Origin: Marinosulfonomonas sp.
GTDB lineage: Bacteria > Pseudomonadota > Alphaproteobacteria > Rhodobacterales > Rhodobacteraceae
Assembly: GCA_026989405.1 (NCBI GenBank)
Contig: JALSJL010000377.1
Location: forward strand, 1 to 12,484
Length of the DNA stretch: 12,484 nucleotides
Direction: 5' to 3'
Under the pieces are notes generated by a model that was given only the letters and a program-made list of their open reading frames with translations, had not been told where the DNA came from and did not search any database. Position 1 is the first letter of the stretch. Each line of letters begins with the position of its first letter. Position numbers and translations under genes: made by a program. Below, piece after piece: positions 6,654-12,484 of this stretch.

Positions 6654-7699
6654 ACGTGCAGCATTCACCTTTGAGCCACCCGGTTGAGGAGCCTCCCGAG
6701 TTCGGAACCGTCACAGAGTTGGCGCCGGGCGTTCTGTGGGCGCGGCTTCCGTTGCCGATGGCGTTGGACCACGTCAACGTCTACGCGCTTGATGATGGCG
6801 ATGGCTGGACCTTGATCGACACCGGTCTGGATACGCAAAAAACACGCGACATCTGGCAACGCCTGCTGGCAGGGCCGCTTGCCGGAAAGCCCGTCAGACG
6901 GGTTCTGGTGACGCATCACCACCCGGATCATATCGGGTTGGCCGGCTGGTTTCAGGCCGCGCATGGCGCCGAACTGGTCACGACACGCACGGCCTGGCTG
7001 ATGGCTCGGATGCTGACGCTTGATGTCCAGAAGGTGCCGACCGACGAGCAGATACGGTTTTGGCGTTCTGCCGGCATGGCGCCCGACATCCTGCAAAAAC
7101 GCCTGGACGAACGCCCCTTCAACTTTTCCGACGTCGTATCGCCCTTGCCACTTGGTTTCCGCCGTGTCTCTGAAGGTGACAAGATCGCGATTGGTGGCCG
7201 CGATTGGACGGTGCGCATGGGAAATGGGCATGCCCCTGAACATGCAACGCTTTGGGCGAACGATGGCGATCTGGTCCTGGGGGGCGACCAACTGTTGTCG
7301 ACGATTTCTCCCAACATCGGGGTCTATGCTACAGAACCCGATGCAGACCCCCTGGCGGAGTGGCTTGATGCCTGTGAGCGCCTGCAGGTCCATGCGACTG
7401 ACAAGCAGCTGGTCCTTCCGGGGCACAAGCTGCCGTTTACCGGCCTGCCGACAAGAATGCGCCAGTTGATTGAAAACCACCATCATGCCCTCGACCGGCT
7501 GCTTGAACACCTGACTAGGCCGCGCACGGCCGAAGAGTGTTTCGTGCCCTTGTTCAAGCGGCGCATAGGCGCTGCGGAATATGGCCTGGCGCTGGTTGAA
7601 GCGATGGCGCATGTCAATCATCTGCATGCAATCGGGAAAGTCGAAAGGCAACGACGCCCGGATGGAGCCTGGTTATGGCAAAGAAAACAGACAACCTGA
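6650..7699 (+). CDS. MBL-fold metallo-hydrolase with C-terminal winged-helix domain
   Basis: This is a cytosolic metallo-beta-lactamase-fold hydrolase of 349 residues, of the glyoxalase II/LACTB2-like group. The metal site is complete: H89-x-H91-x-D93-H94 in THHHPDH, a histidine in NGHAPEH (192-198, probably H194), the bridging aspartate D213 in LGGDQ, and H259 in LPGHK. The C-terminal part (about 267-345, ending in HVNHLHAIGKVERQ and DGAWLW) looks like the small winged-helix domain that accompanies this group. The N terminus MNVQHSPLSH overlaps the dehydrogenase stop by four bases, and the downstream gene starts inside it, so it is the middle of a coupled trio. A thioester or lactone substrate linked to the acyl-CoA pathway is a reasonable inference, not shown. 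No clear ribosome site precedes it, which fits coupling. Confidence 0.9.
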   Translation: MNVQHSPLSHPVEEPPEFGTVTELAPGVLWARLPLPMALDHVNVYALDDGDGWTLIDTGLDTQKTRDIWQRLLAGPLAGKPVRRVLVTHHHPDHIGLAGWFQAAHGAELVTTRTAWLMARMLTLDVQKVPTDEQIRFWRSAGMAPDILQKRLDERPFNFSDVVSPLPLGFRRVSEGDKIAIGGRDWTVRMGNGHAPEHATLWANDGDLVLGGDQLLSTISPNIGVYATEPDADPLAEWLDACERLQVHATDKQLVLPGHKLPFTGLPTRMRQLIENHHHALDRLLEHLTRPRTAEECFVPLFKRRIGAAEYGLALVEAMAHVNHLHAIGKVERQRRPDGAWLWQRKQTT

Positions 7700-8160
7700 G
7701 CCCGGACATTCAGACCGTGGCCGAAGCTCATGAAAACAATGCCCTGCATTGTGGCGGGCGGGCTGTCCATGCCGACCCGTCGACCCCTGCAACCGCCGAA
7801 CAGAAACCGCTACCGGTATCGCTTGCCCGAAAGCCGATAGATGAAAAAAGCCCGGCCGAATGGGCCTTTGAAAGACTTATCCTCTACATTCAGAATTTCG
7901 AGGAACAACTCGATGACGATTCAGAGGTTGCGGTCGGGTTTACCGGAAGTCCGGCCGGAATGTTGCGGATAGAAGGGGTCGGTTTTTTTGACCCGGACAT
8001 CGTGACCTTCTACGGCAAGGACGACAGCGGCGGGAAAACCCAACTTATTCAACACGTCAGCCAGCTGAGCGTTACGCTGCGCGCCCTGCCCAAGGCGTCA
8101 CCCGAGGGAAAGCCGGTCCGGATCGGCTTCAGGTTGGTTGAGGATTTGGATCAGGGCTGA
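7675..8160 (+). CDS. DUF6173-like conserved protein of unknown function
   Basis: This 161-residue protein has a polar, low-complexity N terminus (1-55) and a conserved-looking domain from about 57. It includes KSPAEWAFERLILYIQNFEEQLDD (58-81), then VAVGFTGSPAGMLRIEGVGFFDPDIVTFYG (85-114) and TQLIQHVSQLSVTLRAL (122-138). From memory this matches proteins labelled DUF6173 in Rhodobacteraceae, but I could not check. There is no signal peptide or membrane segment, so it is probably cytosolic. The ATG at 7675 lies 25 bases inside the MBL gene and has GGAG (7664-7667) seven bases upstream, giving tight coupling to the enzyme pair. The GF-x-DPD-I-V-TFYG strand pattern suggests a small beta-rich domain. 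Function unknown. Confidence 0.85.
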   Translation: MAKKTDNLSPDIQTVAEAHENNALHCGGRAVHADPSTPATAEQKPLPVSLARKPIDEKSPAEWAFERLILYIQNFEEQLDDDSEVAVGFTGSPAGMLRIEGVGFFDPDIVTFYGKDDSGGKTQLIQHVSQLSVTLRALPKASPEGKPVRIGFRLVEDLDQG

Positions 8161-8189
8161 ACTGCGGCTCTTTTGCGCGGCCAAGGGGC

Positions 8190-8218
8190 GTGACAGGGCA
8201 TTTGATATCGTCTATTCC
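8190..8218 (+). promoter_or_regulatory. Candidate promoter of the cytochrome oxidase subunit IV gene
   Basis: GTGACA (8190-8195, five of six -35 consensus bases) and TATTCC (8213-8218, three of six -10 bases) are separated by exactly 17 bases. The predicted start would be near 8225, about 28 bases ahead of the ATG at 8253. The -10 match is weak. The 92-base gap after the DUF6173-like gene leaves room for a separate promoter. Confidence 0.35.
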
Positions 8219-8252
8219 TTGCGCGACGGAAATTCTGAGGATGGGTAACAAC

Positions 8253-8387
8253 ATGGCCAATCACGAACACGGCAACATGGAAGTCGAAGATCACGAGAAG
8301 ACCTTTGAGGGCTTCGTCAAGATCGTCACATGGTCTTCCATCCTGATCCTTTTGTTTCTTGTATTTCTGGCCATTGTGAACGGCTGA
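8253..8387 (+). CDS. aa3-type cytochrome c oxidase subunit IV (short bacterial form)
   Basis: This 44-residue protein is the small accessory subunit of the alphaproteobacterial aa3 cytochrome c oxidase, the terminal oxidase of aerobic respiration. It has a polar N-terminal segment MANHEHGNMEVEDHEKTFEGF (typical of the family) and one transmembrane helix at about 24-42 rich in I, L, V and F. The subunit is dispensable for catalysis in related bacteria. I chose the ATG at 8253 because homologues start at MA-x-HEHG; an in-frame ATG at 8241 (MGNN) is possible, with GAGG (8237-8240) too close to it. The gene is orphaned here: none of the main oxidase subunits is nearby, which is common for this family. 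The lipoprotein gene begins 11 bases after its stop. Confidence 0.88.
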   Translation: MANHEHGNMEVEDHEKTFEGFVKIVTWSSILILLFLVFLAIVNG

Positions 8388-8398
8388 TTGACAGCCGC

Positions 8399-9022
8399 AT
8401 GTTGCGCGCGATTGCACTTGTTGCCGTTCTGGCCGGTTTGGCCGGTTGCGTCGGGCCGGCGCAGCCGAAATGGGCATCGGACGCCGATGTTGCGCGCGCA
8501 GCCTATGTGCACGACGGACCACCCAAGATCACGCTTTTCACAGTCATCAACAACGAAAACGGATCGGGCGCGCACTCGGGGCTGTTGATCAATTCGACCC
8601 AGCGCGTTCTGTATGACCCGGCCGGCACCTGGTATCATCCGCAACTGCCGGAACGAAACGATGTGCACTTCGGCATGTCACCCGGGATTGTGGATTTTTA
8701 CGTCGACTACCACACCCGGCAAACCTATCGGACCGTGATTCAGGAAATCACCGTGTCGCCAGAGGTTGCCCGCATCGCGATGCAACGGGCATTCGCAATC
8801 GGTGCGTCACCCAAGGGGCAATGCTCTTACAGGATCACCGGAATTCTAAGGGACGTCCCCGGGTTCGAGTCTCTGCCCAGAACCTGGTTTCCCAAGCAGT
8901 TGTCGCGGGCTTTCGGGGAATTGCCCGGCGTCAGCACCAACATTGTGTATGACAATGACCCCGATGATAATTCCGGTTTCATCGAAGGTCCGCCGGCGCT
9001 TTACATACTCGAAGGCCGATAG
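8399..9022 (+). CDS. Predicted lipoprotein resembling a circularly permuted papain/NlpC-type enzyme
   Basis: I know of no named family for this 207-residue protein. It begins MLRAIALVAVLAGLAGC, a short lipoprotein signal with lipobox LAGC and lipidated C17, so it is probably membrane-anchored in the periplasm. The mature part has SGAHSGLLINSTQRVLYDPAGTW (56-78), with H59 followed by a beta strand and a DPAG turn. Later comes GQCSYRITGILRDVPGF (140-156), with C142 at the head of a probable helix, and then RTWFPKQLSRAF (161-172). A histidine strand followed by a helix-capping cysteine and a short P-x-x-L-x-x-x-F helix is the order seen in permuted NlpC/P60, YiiX-like and LRAT-type proteins. That assignment is my inference. 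I chose the ATG at 8399 because it gives the lipoprotein signal. It follows subunit IV by 11 bases and converges with the next gene 13 bases away. Confidence 0.8.
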   Translation: MLRAIALVAVLAGLAGCVGPAQPKWASDADVARAAYVHDGPPKITLFTVINNENGSGAHSGLLINSTQRVLYDPAGTWYHPQLPERNDVHFGMSPGIVDFYVDYHTRQTYRTVIQEITVSPEVARIAMQRAFAIGASPKGQCSYRITGILRDVPGFESLPRTWFPKQLSRAFGELPGVSTNIVYDNDPDDNSGFIEGPPALYILEGR

Positions 9023-9035
9023 CGCGATCACCCGC

Positions 9036-10703
9036 TCAGTTCACAAGACGCAGCGCGTTGATGTTGCGGGCGATCGAGTGGAACGCTTCGGAAATCGTGC
9101 CGCCGGTGACCTCATAGAAGAACAGAGGTGTCGTCGCACAAGCTTCCATCACCAGAGAAGAGGCGGTCGTCGTTTCAAAGCCCATTGTGTAGATCGTGAT
9201 GCCGGCTGATTTGGCGGCGTTGCACATGGTCTCCAGGCGCACGTCTTTTTCGGCATTGAACACCTGGTCGACCGCTGCGGGAAGCGATGCGTCGGGCGCG
9301 ACGCTCTTGAAGAAGCTCCAGCTGTAGTCCTTCCAGAACTCCGGGTAGCTCAGCTGAACCGCAGCCGGGCCGCCATCGGGCGACGGGGCTCTTGTGCCAT
9401 GATCGACCAGGTAATAGTCGCCGCGCACCGCATCATAGACAGAGACATGCCCGCCATGTTCTGCATCGCTGGCAGGCACCACATGGAAGGGCGACGGTCC
9501 AGACCGAAAGCCGTCTTTGACCAGGTGCTGGGTTGTGTTGATGCCATCGGTCATGAGCACGACGATTTTTTCGGTGTCGGGGCGGTCGTAGTCAAATGGG
9601 CGACCGACGAAGTTCGGGGTGATGACGCCCAGGTTGCTGGCCATGTTTGTCACGGCCGGACGAAAGGCGGGGTCAAGCAGGGCTGCCCCCCATTTCATCC
9701 CCAGTTCGATCGAGGTGTATCCGCTTGCATAAAGGTCATCTATGGCCGTTTCGAGATCCTGGTAGGTGTTTTCGTATGCCGTGACCTTGCGCTGTGTGTA
9801 AGGGCTGCAGGTCCGGCGCCAATCGACCGCCGTGTCGCCGCCGCTCCATGGATCAATTGTCGCGCTGCGCCGCAGGTTCGGCGTCGGGTCGGGAAGTCCC
9901 AGAACCGGGTCGAGCACCAGCGGGTCCAGTTCCACCGGGATAGAGGCATAGTCCGAGGCCTCGAAGTCGATACAGCTGGAGTCTGTATGCTCTTCGGTCG
10001 TGTTGAATTGCTGGATCAGCGTTTCGCCCATCAGGACCTGCTCATTGTAGGGGACAAGCGAGATTGACACCGTGTCCGGGTCGACAACGCACACACCATC
10101 GAACGGCTTGGTCGCATCGGGGTCACATTGCATGAGGTAGACAAACTCTTTCGCTGCCGCTTTCAGTTCATTGATCTTGGTGTCACCGCTGGCCGACAAG
10201 CCGCCCATGGAACCCGAAGTGTCGACGACCAGTGAAATCTCGATATCGGTCACGCTTTCGGCGGCTTGTCCACCGGCGGGTGCTGCAAGCGAATTGACGC
10301 CGACCAGGTTCAGGAAAAGCGAGTTGACGTCCAGTGTTGCGTTGGCGCTGACGGTCTTTCCGGTTGCTGATTGGGAAATCGAAATGTCGCTGGCCTTGAT
10401 CGAACTCCCAAAGCCCGCTTTCTGAAAATAGTCCAGAACCACCGATTGCGCGTTCAGGGTCTGGTTCAGGCTGGAACCCGCGAGAATTGCGCGATCAAGC
10501 GTCGCCTGAAGGCGCGAGCGTTCGGTTTCCGTGCGCATCAGGTCGACGGCCATCCCCGTGACCATCAACATGATCACCAGCAGGAACAGGGAAAAGATCA
10601 AGAGCGACCCGTCTTCGCAACGCTGAAATCGCTGGAAGATCATGCGACGGGCAGGCGCATCGCTGGCGGCCTCGGTTGAAGAAGTTCTTGTTCCCCTGGT
10701 CAT
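9036..10703 (-). CDS. TadG-like pilus-assembly protein with von Willebrand factor A domain
   Basis: This 555-residue protein has an N-terminal Tad/TadG-type segment: after a 30-residue basic cytosolic tail, CEDGSLLIFSLFLLVIMLMVTGMAVDLMRTETERSRLQATLDRA is one transmembrane helix (about 33-54) followed by the characteristic polar helix. The rest is predicted outside the cytoplasmic membrane. The von Willebrand A domain has MIDAS motif DTSGSM (161-166), a likely MIDAS threonine at about T330 in SGYTSIELGMKWG, and the third element MTDG with D386. Long insertions (about 195-300 and 390-470) enlarge the domain. Six external cysteines (193, 205, 244, 299, 494, 522) may form disulfides. Such proteins accompany Flp/Tad pili, where TadG anchors the apparatus, but no tad genes lie nearby. 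The ATG at 10703 has AAGGTG about six bases upstream. M21 is an alternative start. Confidence 0.87.
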   Translation of the reverse strand: MTRGTRTSSTEAASDAPARRMIFQRFQRCEDGSLLIFSLFLLVIMLMVTGMAVDLMRTETERSRLQATLDRAILAGSSLNQTLNAQSVVLDYFQKAGFGSSIKASDISISQSATGKTVSANATLDVNSLFLNLVGVNSLAAPAGGQAAESVTDIEISLVVDTSGSMGGLSASGDTKINELKAAAKEFVYLMQCDPDATKPFDGVCVVDPDTVSISLVPYNEQVLMGETLIQQFNTTEEHTDSSCIDFEASDYASIPVELDPLVLDPVLGLPDPTPNLRRSATIDPWSGGDTAVDWRRTCSPYTQRKVTAYENTYQDLETAIDDLYASGYTSIELGMKWGAALLDPAFRPAVTNMASNLGVITPNFVGRPFDYDRPDTEKIVVLMTDGINTTQHLVKDGFRSGPSPFHVVPASDAEHGGHVSVYDAVRGDYYLVDHGTRAPSPDGGPAAVQLSYPEFWKDYSWSFFKSVAPDASLPAAVDQVFNAEKDVRLETMCNAAKSAGITIYTMGFETTTASSLVMEACATTPLFFYEVTGGTISEAFHSIARNINALRLVN

Positions 10704-10883
10704 GTTGCACCTTCAATAAACACTGGCCCCACCCGAAACGGCAGCAAGGTTGCCATTTCCAACTGTGGCAGAATGCTGAGTGAAATGTGGCGAAAATGGG
10801 GCAAAAGGGGCTGGAACGCGGCACAAGGCACGGGATTGGAATTAATCGCCAGAATCGTAATCCATTGTGGCTGAGGGGCAGTC

Positions 10884-10907
10884 AATTTGGCGGTGGCGGC
10901 GCAAATT
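10884..10907. repeat. Inverted repeat AATTTG-N12-CAAATT upstream of fdhD
   Basis: The six-base arms at 10884-10889 and 10902-10907 are perfectly complementary around a GC-rich 12-base centre. The spacing and AT-rich dyad could suit a LysR- or GntR-type regulator, but a six-base arm can arise by chance. It lies about 180 bases from the TadG-like start and 225 from fdhD. Confidence 0.35.
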
Positions 10908-10948
10908 TCTGGCTTGGGAAAGTGTTCATTCGCCACCGATTCGCCTTA

Positions 10949-10995
10949 TTTCGGGGGTGCTGACGACCGTGGTTTCGGCACAAGGATACCCGAAA
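10949..10995 (+). repeat. Imperfect stem-loop in the fdhD upstream region
   Basis: The outer arms TTTCGGG (10949-10955) and CCCGAAA (10989-10995) pair perfectly, and inner arms GTGC (10957-10960) and GCAC (10978-10981) can stack inside with a bulge. This might be a structured leader of fdhD or an operator. No known riboswitch, including the molybdenum cofactor motif, is recognisable. Low certainty. Confidence 0.3.
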
Positions 10996-11131
10996 GCAAA
11001 AAACACCGTGCAATACAGCAGCGTTAAAAACTCGGTCGACCCAGCCCGGGCGGGAATTGGCGGTGGTGGCGGGCCAAACTTGGTTCTAGTATGCGCCGAG
11101 GAAACAAATTCAACAGCGACAAGGGGCTGCC

Positions 11132-12016
11132 ATGGTCACCAAGCCCGATCCGGATGGTTATCTGATTGCGCCCAATCCGCAGGCACCGCGTTTGACGCGG
11201 AAGGTTGTCGGGGCGGATCAGAACGGCGAGCCACAGGAAATATCGGTCGTCGAAGAGCGCCCGCTCACGATTTTTCTGAACAGTCAGGAAATCGTTACCG
11301 CCATGACCATTGGCGACTACCCGGAGTATCTGGCGCTTGGCTTCCTTGCAAACCAGGGCATGCTGAAAGACGCAGGCCAGGTGACCGGTATCGACTACGA
11401 TCAAGAGATTGAAACCGTGGTGGTGCGCACAACGGTGCCGACGGACTATGAAGAAAAGCTGAAGAAGAAGACGCGCACGTCCGGCTGTGCTGTCGGAACC
11501 GTATTCGGTGACATGATGGAAGGTCTGGAAGGGTTGCGCCTTCCCGAAACAGAGGTTCGCACGTCATGGCTTTATGCGCTTGCCAAATCGATCAACACCA
11601 CACCCAGCCTGTATCTGGAGGCCGGAGCGATCCACGGAACCGTCCTGTGCGCGCGTGACAGACCGCTGGTCTATATGGAAGATGTCGGGCGACACAATGC
11701 CGTGGACAAGGTCGCAGGCTGGATGCTTTCCGAAAACGTGCGACCTGACGACAAGATCCTGTATACAACAGGCCGGCTGACATCCGAGATGGTGATCAAG
11801 ACGGCGACCATGGGCATTCCGGTTCTGGCTTCCCGGTCGGGCTTCACGGCATGGGGGATCGAAATCGCTCGCCAGGTCGGGTTGACATTGATCGGGCGCA
11901 TGCGCGGCCAGCGGTTTTACTGCCTGTCCGGCGAGGAACGGCTGCTGCGCGATGCGAACCCGGCTCTGATCGCTGACGAAGCCAAGCGTCACCGGCGCAA
12001 AAGTGCCCGCTCATGA
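11132..12016 (+). CDS. fdhD: Formate dehydrogenase accessory sulfurtransferase FdhD, atypical CxxG motif
   Basis: FdhD carries sulfur from a cysteine desulfurase to the bis-MGD molybdenum cofactor, which activates formate dehydrogenase. The 294-residue protein has the N-terminal EERPLTIFLNSQEI (41-54) and MTIGDYPEYLALGFLANQG (58-76), the signature EDVGRHNAVDK (183-193), YTTGRLTSEMVIKTA (211-225) and GIPVLASRSGFTAWGIEIA (228-246). The catalytic loop in E. coli FdhD is CxxC (C121, C124). Here it reads SGCAVGT, so C119 is kept and the second cysteine is G122. The ATG at 11132 has AAGGGG (11121-11126) just upstream. Its stop overlaps the mobA start as ATGA (12013-12016), so the two genes are one operon. 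That fits shared use of guanylated molybdenum cofactor. Confidence 0.95.
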   Translation: MVTKPDPDGYLIAPNPQAPRLTRKVVGADQNGEPQEISVVEERPLTIFLNSQEIVTAMTIGDYPEYLALGFLANQGMLKDAGQVTGIDYDQEIETVVVRTTVPTDYEEKLKKKTRTSGCAVGTVFGDMMEGLEGLRLPETEVRTSWLYALAKSINTTPSLYLEAGAIHGTVLCARDRPLVYMEDVGRHNAVDKVAGWMLSENVRPDDKILYTTGRLTSEMVIKTATMGIPVLASRSGFTAWGIEIARQVGLTLIGRMRGQRFYCLSGEERLLRDANPALIADEAKRHRRKSARS

Positions 12017-12484
12017 AAGGCATTCCCGCGGTTGTTCTGGCAGGCGGGCAGGCCACGCGGATGGGTGGCGGTGACAAGTGCCTGCTTGATCTGGGCGGAC
12101 AGCGATTGCTGGACGTCATCCTTGAACGGCTGACCCCGCAGGCCGGCGCCATCGCGCTGAATGTCAACGGAGACCCGGACAGGTTTGAGCATGCAGGTCT
12201 TGCAATCATTGCGGACACGGTTCCCGGTTTTGCCGGGCCGCTTGCCGGTGTGCTCGCGGGTATGGATTGGGCTGCGGGTCTGGGGGCTGACCACGTCGCC
12301 ACCGTAGCCGGGGATACGCCGTTTTTCCCGAGAGACCTGGTGTCCCGGTTGCAGAGCGCGGCCGCAAGAACGGGCGCACCGGTTGCTTTGGCGGCCACGC
12401 GTGACCCGGAAAAGGGCATCATGCGGCACCCGACCTTCGGGCTTTGGGCGGTGGAGTTGCGCCATGACCTTCGCGAGGCCCTTG
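12013..12484 (+). CDS. mobA: Molybdenum cofactor guanylyltransferase MobA, 3' end cut by the window edge
   Basis: MobA transfers GMP from GTP to the molybdenum cofactor to form the MGD/bis-MGD used by formate dehydrogenase and DMSO-reductase-family enzymes. The 157 visible residues show the nucleotidyltransferase signature VVLAGGQATRMGGGDK (7-22), LNVNGDPDRF (49-58), the DTVPGFAGPLAGVLAGM loop (68-84) and the metal-binding aspartate D101 in VAGDTPFFP (98-106). Full-length proteins are about 190-210 residues, so some 40-50 C-terminal residues lie beyond the right edge. The ATG at 12013 overlaps the fdhD stop by four bases, with no strong ribosome site, so translation is probably coupled. Confidence 0.94.
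   Translation, partial: MKGIPAVVLAGGQATRMGGGDKCLLDLGGQRLLDVILERLTPQAGAIALNVNGDPDRFEHAGLAIIADTVPGFAGPLAGVLAGMDWAAGLGADHVATVAGDTPFFPRDLVSRLQSAAARTGAPVALAATRDPEKGIMRHPTFGLWAVELRHDLREAL

Larger units (their letters stand above)
10704..11131. other. 428-bp divergent intergenic region between the TadG-like gene and fdhD
   Basis: I see no coding sequence or RNA gene here. It must hold the promoters of both flanking genes, but no pair of hexamers with 16-18 base spacing stands out. It contains an inverted repeat at 10884-10907, a larger imperfect stem at 10949-10995, and a G-rich tract repeated in similar form at 10884-10899 and 11055-11072. The part from about 10980 to 11050 is more AT-rich than the surrounding genes. 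AAGGGG (11121-11126) is the likely fdhD ribosome site. Confidence 0.6.

Noticed and set aside
6665..7651. A 328-codon open frame on the minus strand opposite the MBL hydrolase gene
   Set aside because: It mirrors the coding strand of a protein with a complete metal site. Its length is explained by GC-rich codon bias.
9399..10067. A 222-codon plus-strand open frame inside the TadG-like gene
   Set aside because: It is antisense to the von Willebrand domain with its DTSGSM and MTDG motifs, and has no family signature of its own.
10949..10995. A molybdenum-cofactor riboswitch ahead of fdhD
   Set aside because: There is an imperfect stem, but not the multi-stem architecture of that riboswitch, and I could not identify its conserved core.
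10704..11131. CtrA or FNR-type binding sites in the long intergenic region
   Set aside because: Only single TTAA half-sites occur, without a second at the required seven-base spacing, and no TTGAT-N4-ATCAA motif is present.
1..12484. Mobile elements, phage genes, CRISPR arrays, tRNA or rRNA genes
   Set aside because: No transposase or integrase motifs, terminal repeats, regularly spaced repeats or RNA-gene signatures were seen on either strand.

Overview
The window looks like a chromosomal segment of an alphaproteobacterium, most probably Rhodobacteraceae (Roseobacter/Rhodobacter group). The evidence is GC-rich DNA, tightly packed genes, and a set of family-typical proteins: an aa3-type cytochrome oxidase subunit IV of 44 residues, a DmdC-family acyl-CoA dehydrogenase, a stand-alone DsbD alpha-domain protein with a CEDIC motif, a DUF6173-like protein, and an FdhD-MobA pair. 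I see no mobile element, phage gene, tRNA, rRNA or CRISPR array. The content is mainly core metabolism, with a few poorly characterised genes.

Layout. Positions 1-748 (minus) hold pyrB (aspartate carbamoyltransferase), cut by the left edge, with a good sigma70-type promoter at 776-804. Divergent from it are a family-4-like uracil-DNA glycosylase (888-1685) and moaB (1779-2327). moaB meets a periplasmic DsbD-alpha-domain protein (2328-3143, minus) with the two stop codons directly abutting. Divergent from that gene is a YqgE/AlgH protein (3277-3831), which converges on a two-domain Sua5 threonylcarbamoyl-AMP synthase (3868-4824, minus). A 26-bp near-perfect palindrome lies in the sua5/acyl-CoA dehydrogenase divergent gap. 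It is followed by a tightly coupled trio: acyl-CoA dehydrogenase (4938-6653), MBL-fold hydrolase (6650-7699) and a DUF6173-like protein (7675-8160). Next come the small oxidase subunit IV (8253-8387) and a lipoprotein (8399-9022) that I read as a circularly permuted papain/NlpC-like enzyme. A large minus-strand TadG-like von Willebrand A protein (9036-10703) converges on it. A 428-bp intergenic region with inverted repeats and G-rich repeats separates that gene from the divergent fdhD-mobA operon (11132 to the right edge).

How the genes fit together. MoaB, FdhD and MobA all serve molybdenum-cofactor enzymes: MoaB-family proteins act at the molybdopterin stage, MobA makes the guanine dinucleotide form, and FdhD sulfurates it for formate dehydrogenase. 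The acyl-CoA dehydrogenase trio is probably a catabolic unit under local repression. The remaining genes serve pyrimidine synthesis, DNA repair, tRNA t6A modification, respiration and the cell envelope.

I found no convincing new multi-gene system. The best leads are the permuted-papain-like lipoprotein, the coupled acyl-CoA dehydrogenase/MBL/DUF6173 unit with its palindrome, the FdhD lacking the second cysteine of CxxC, and the glycosylase that has lost three of four iron-sulfur ligands.
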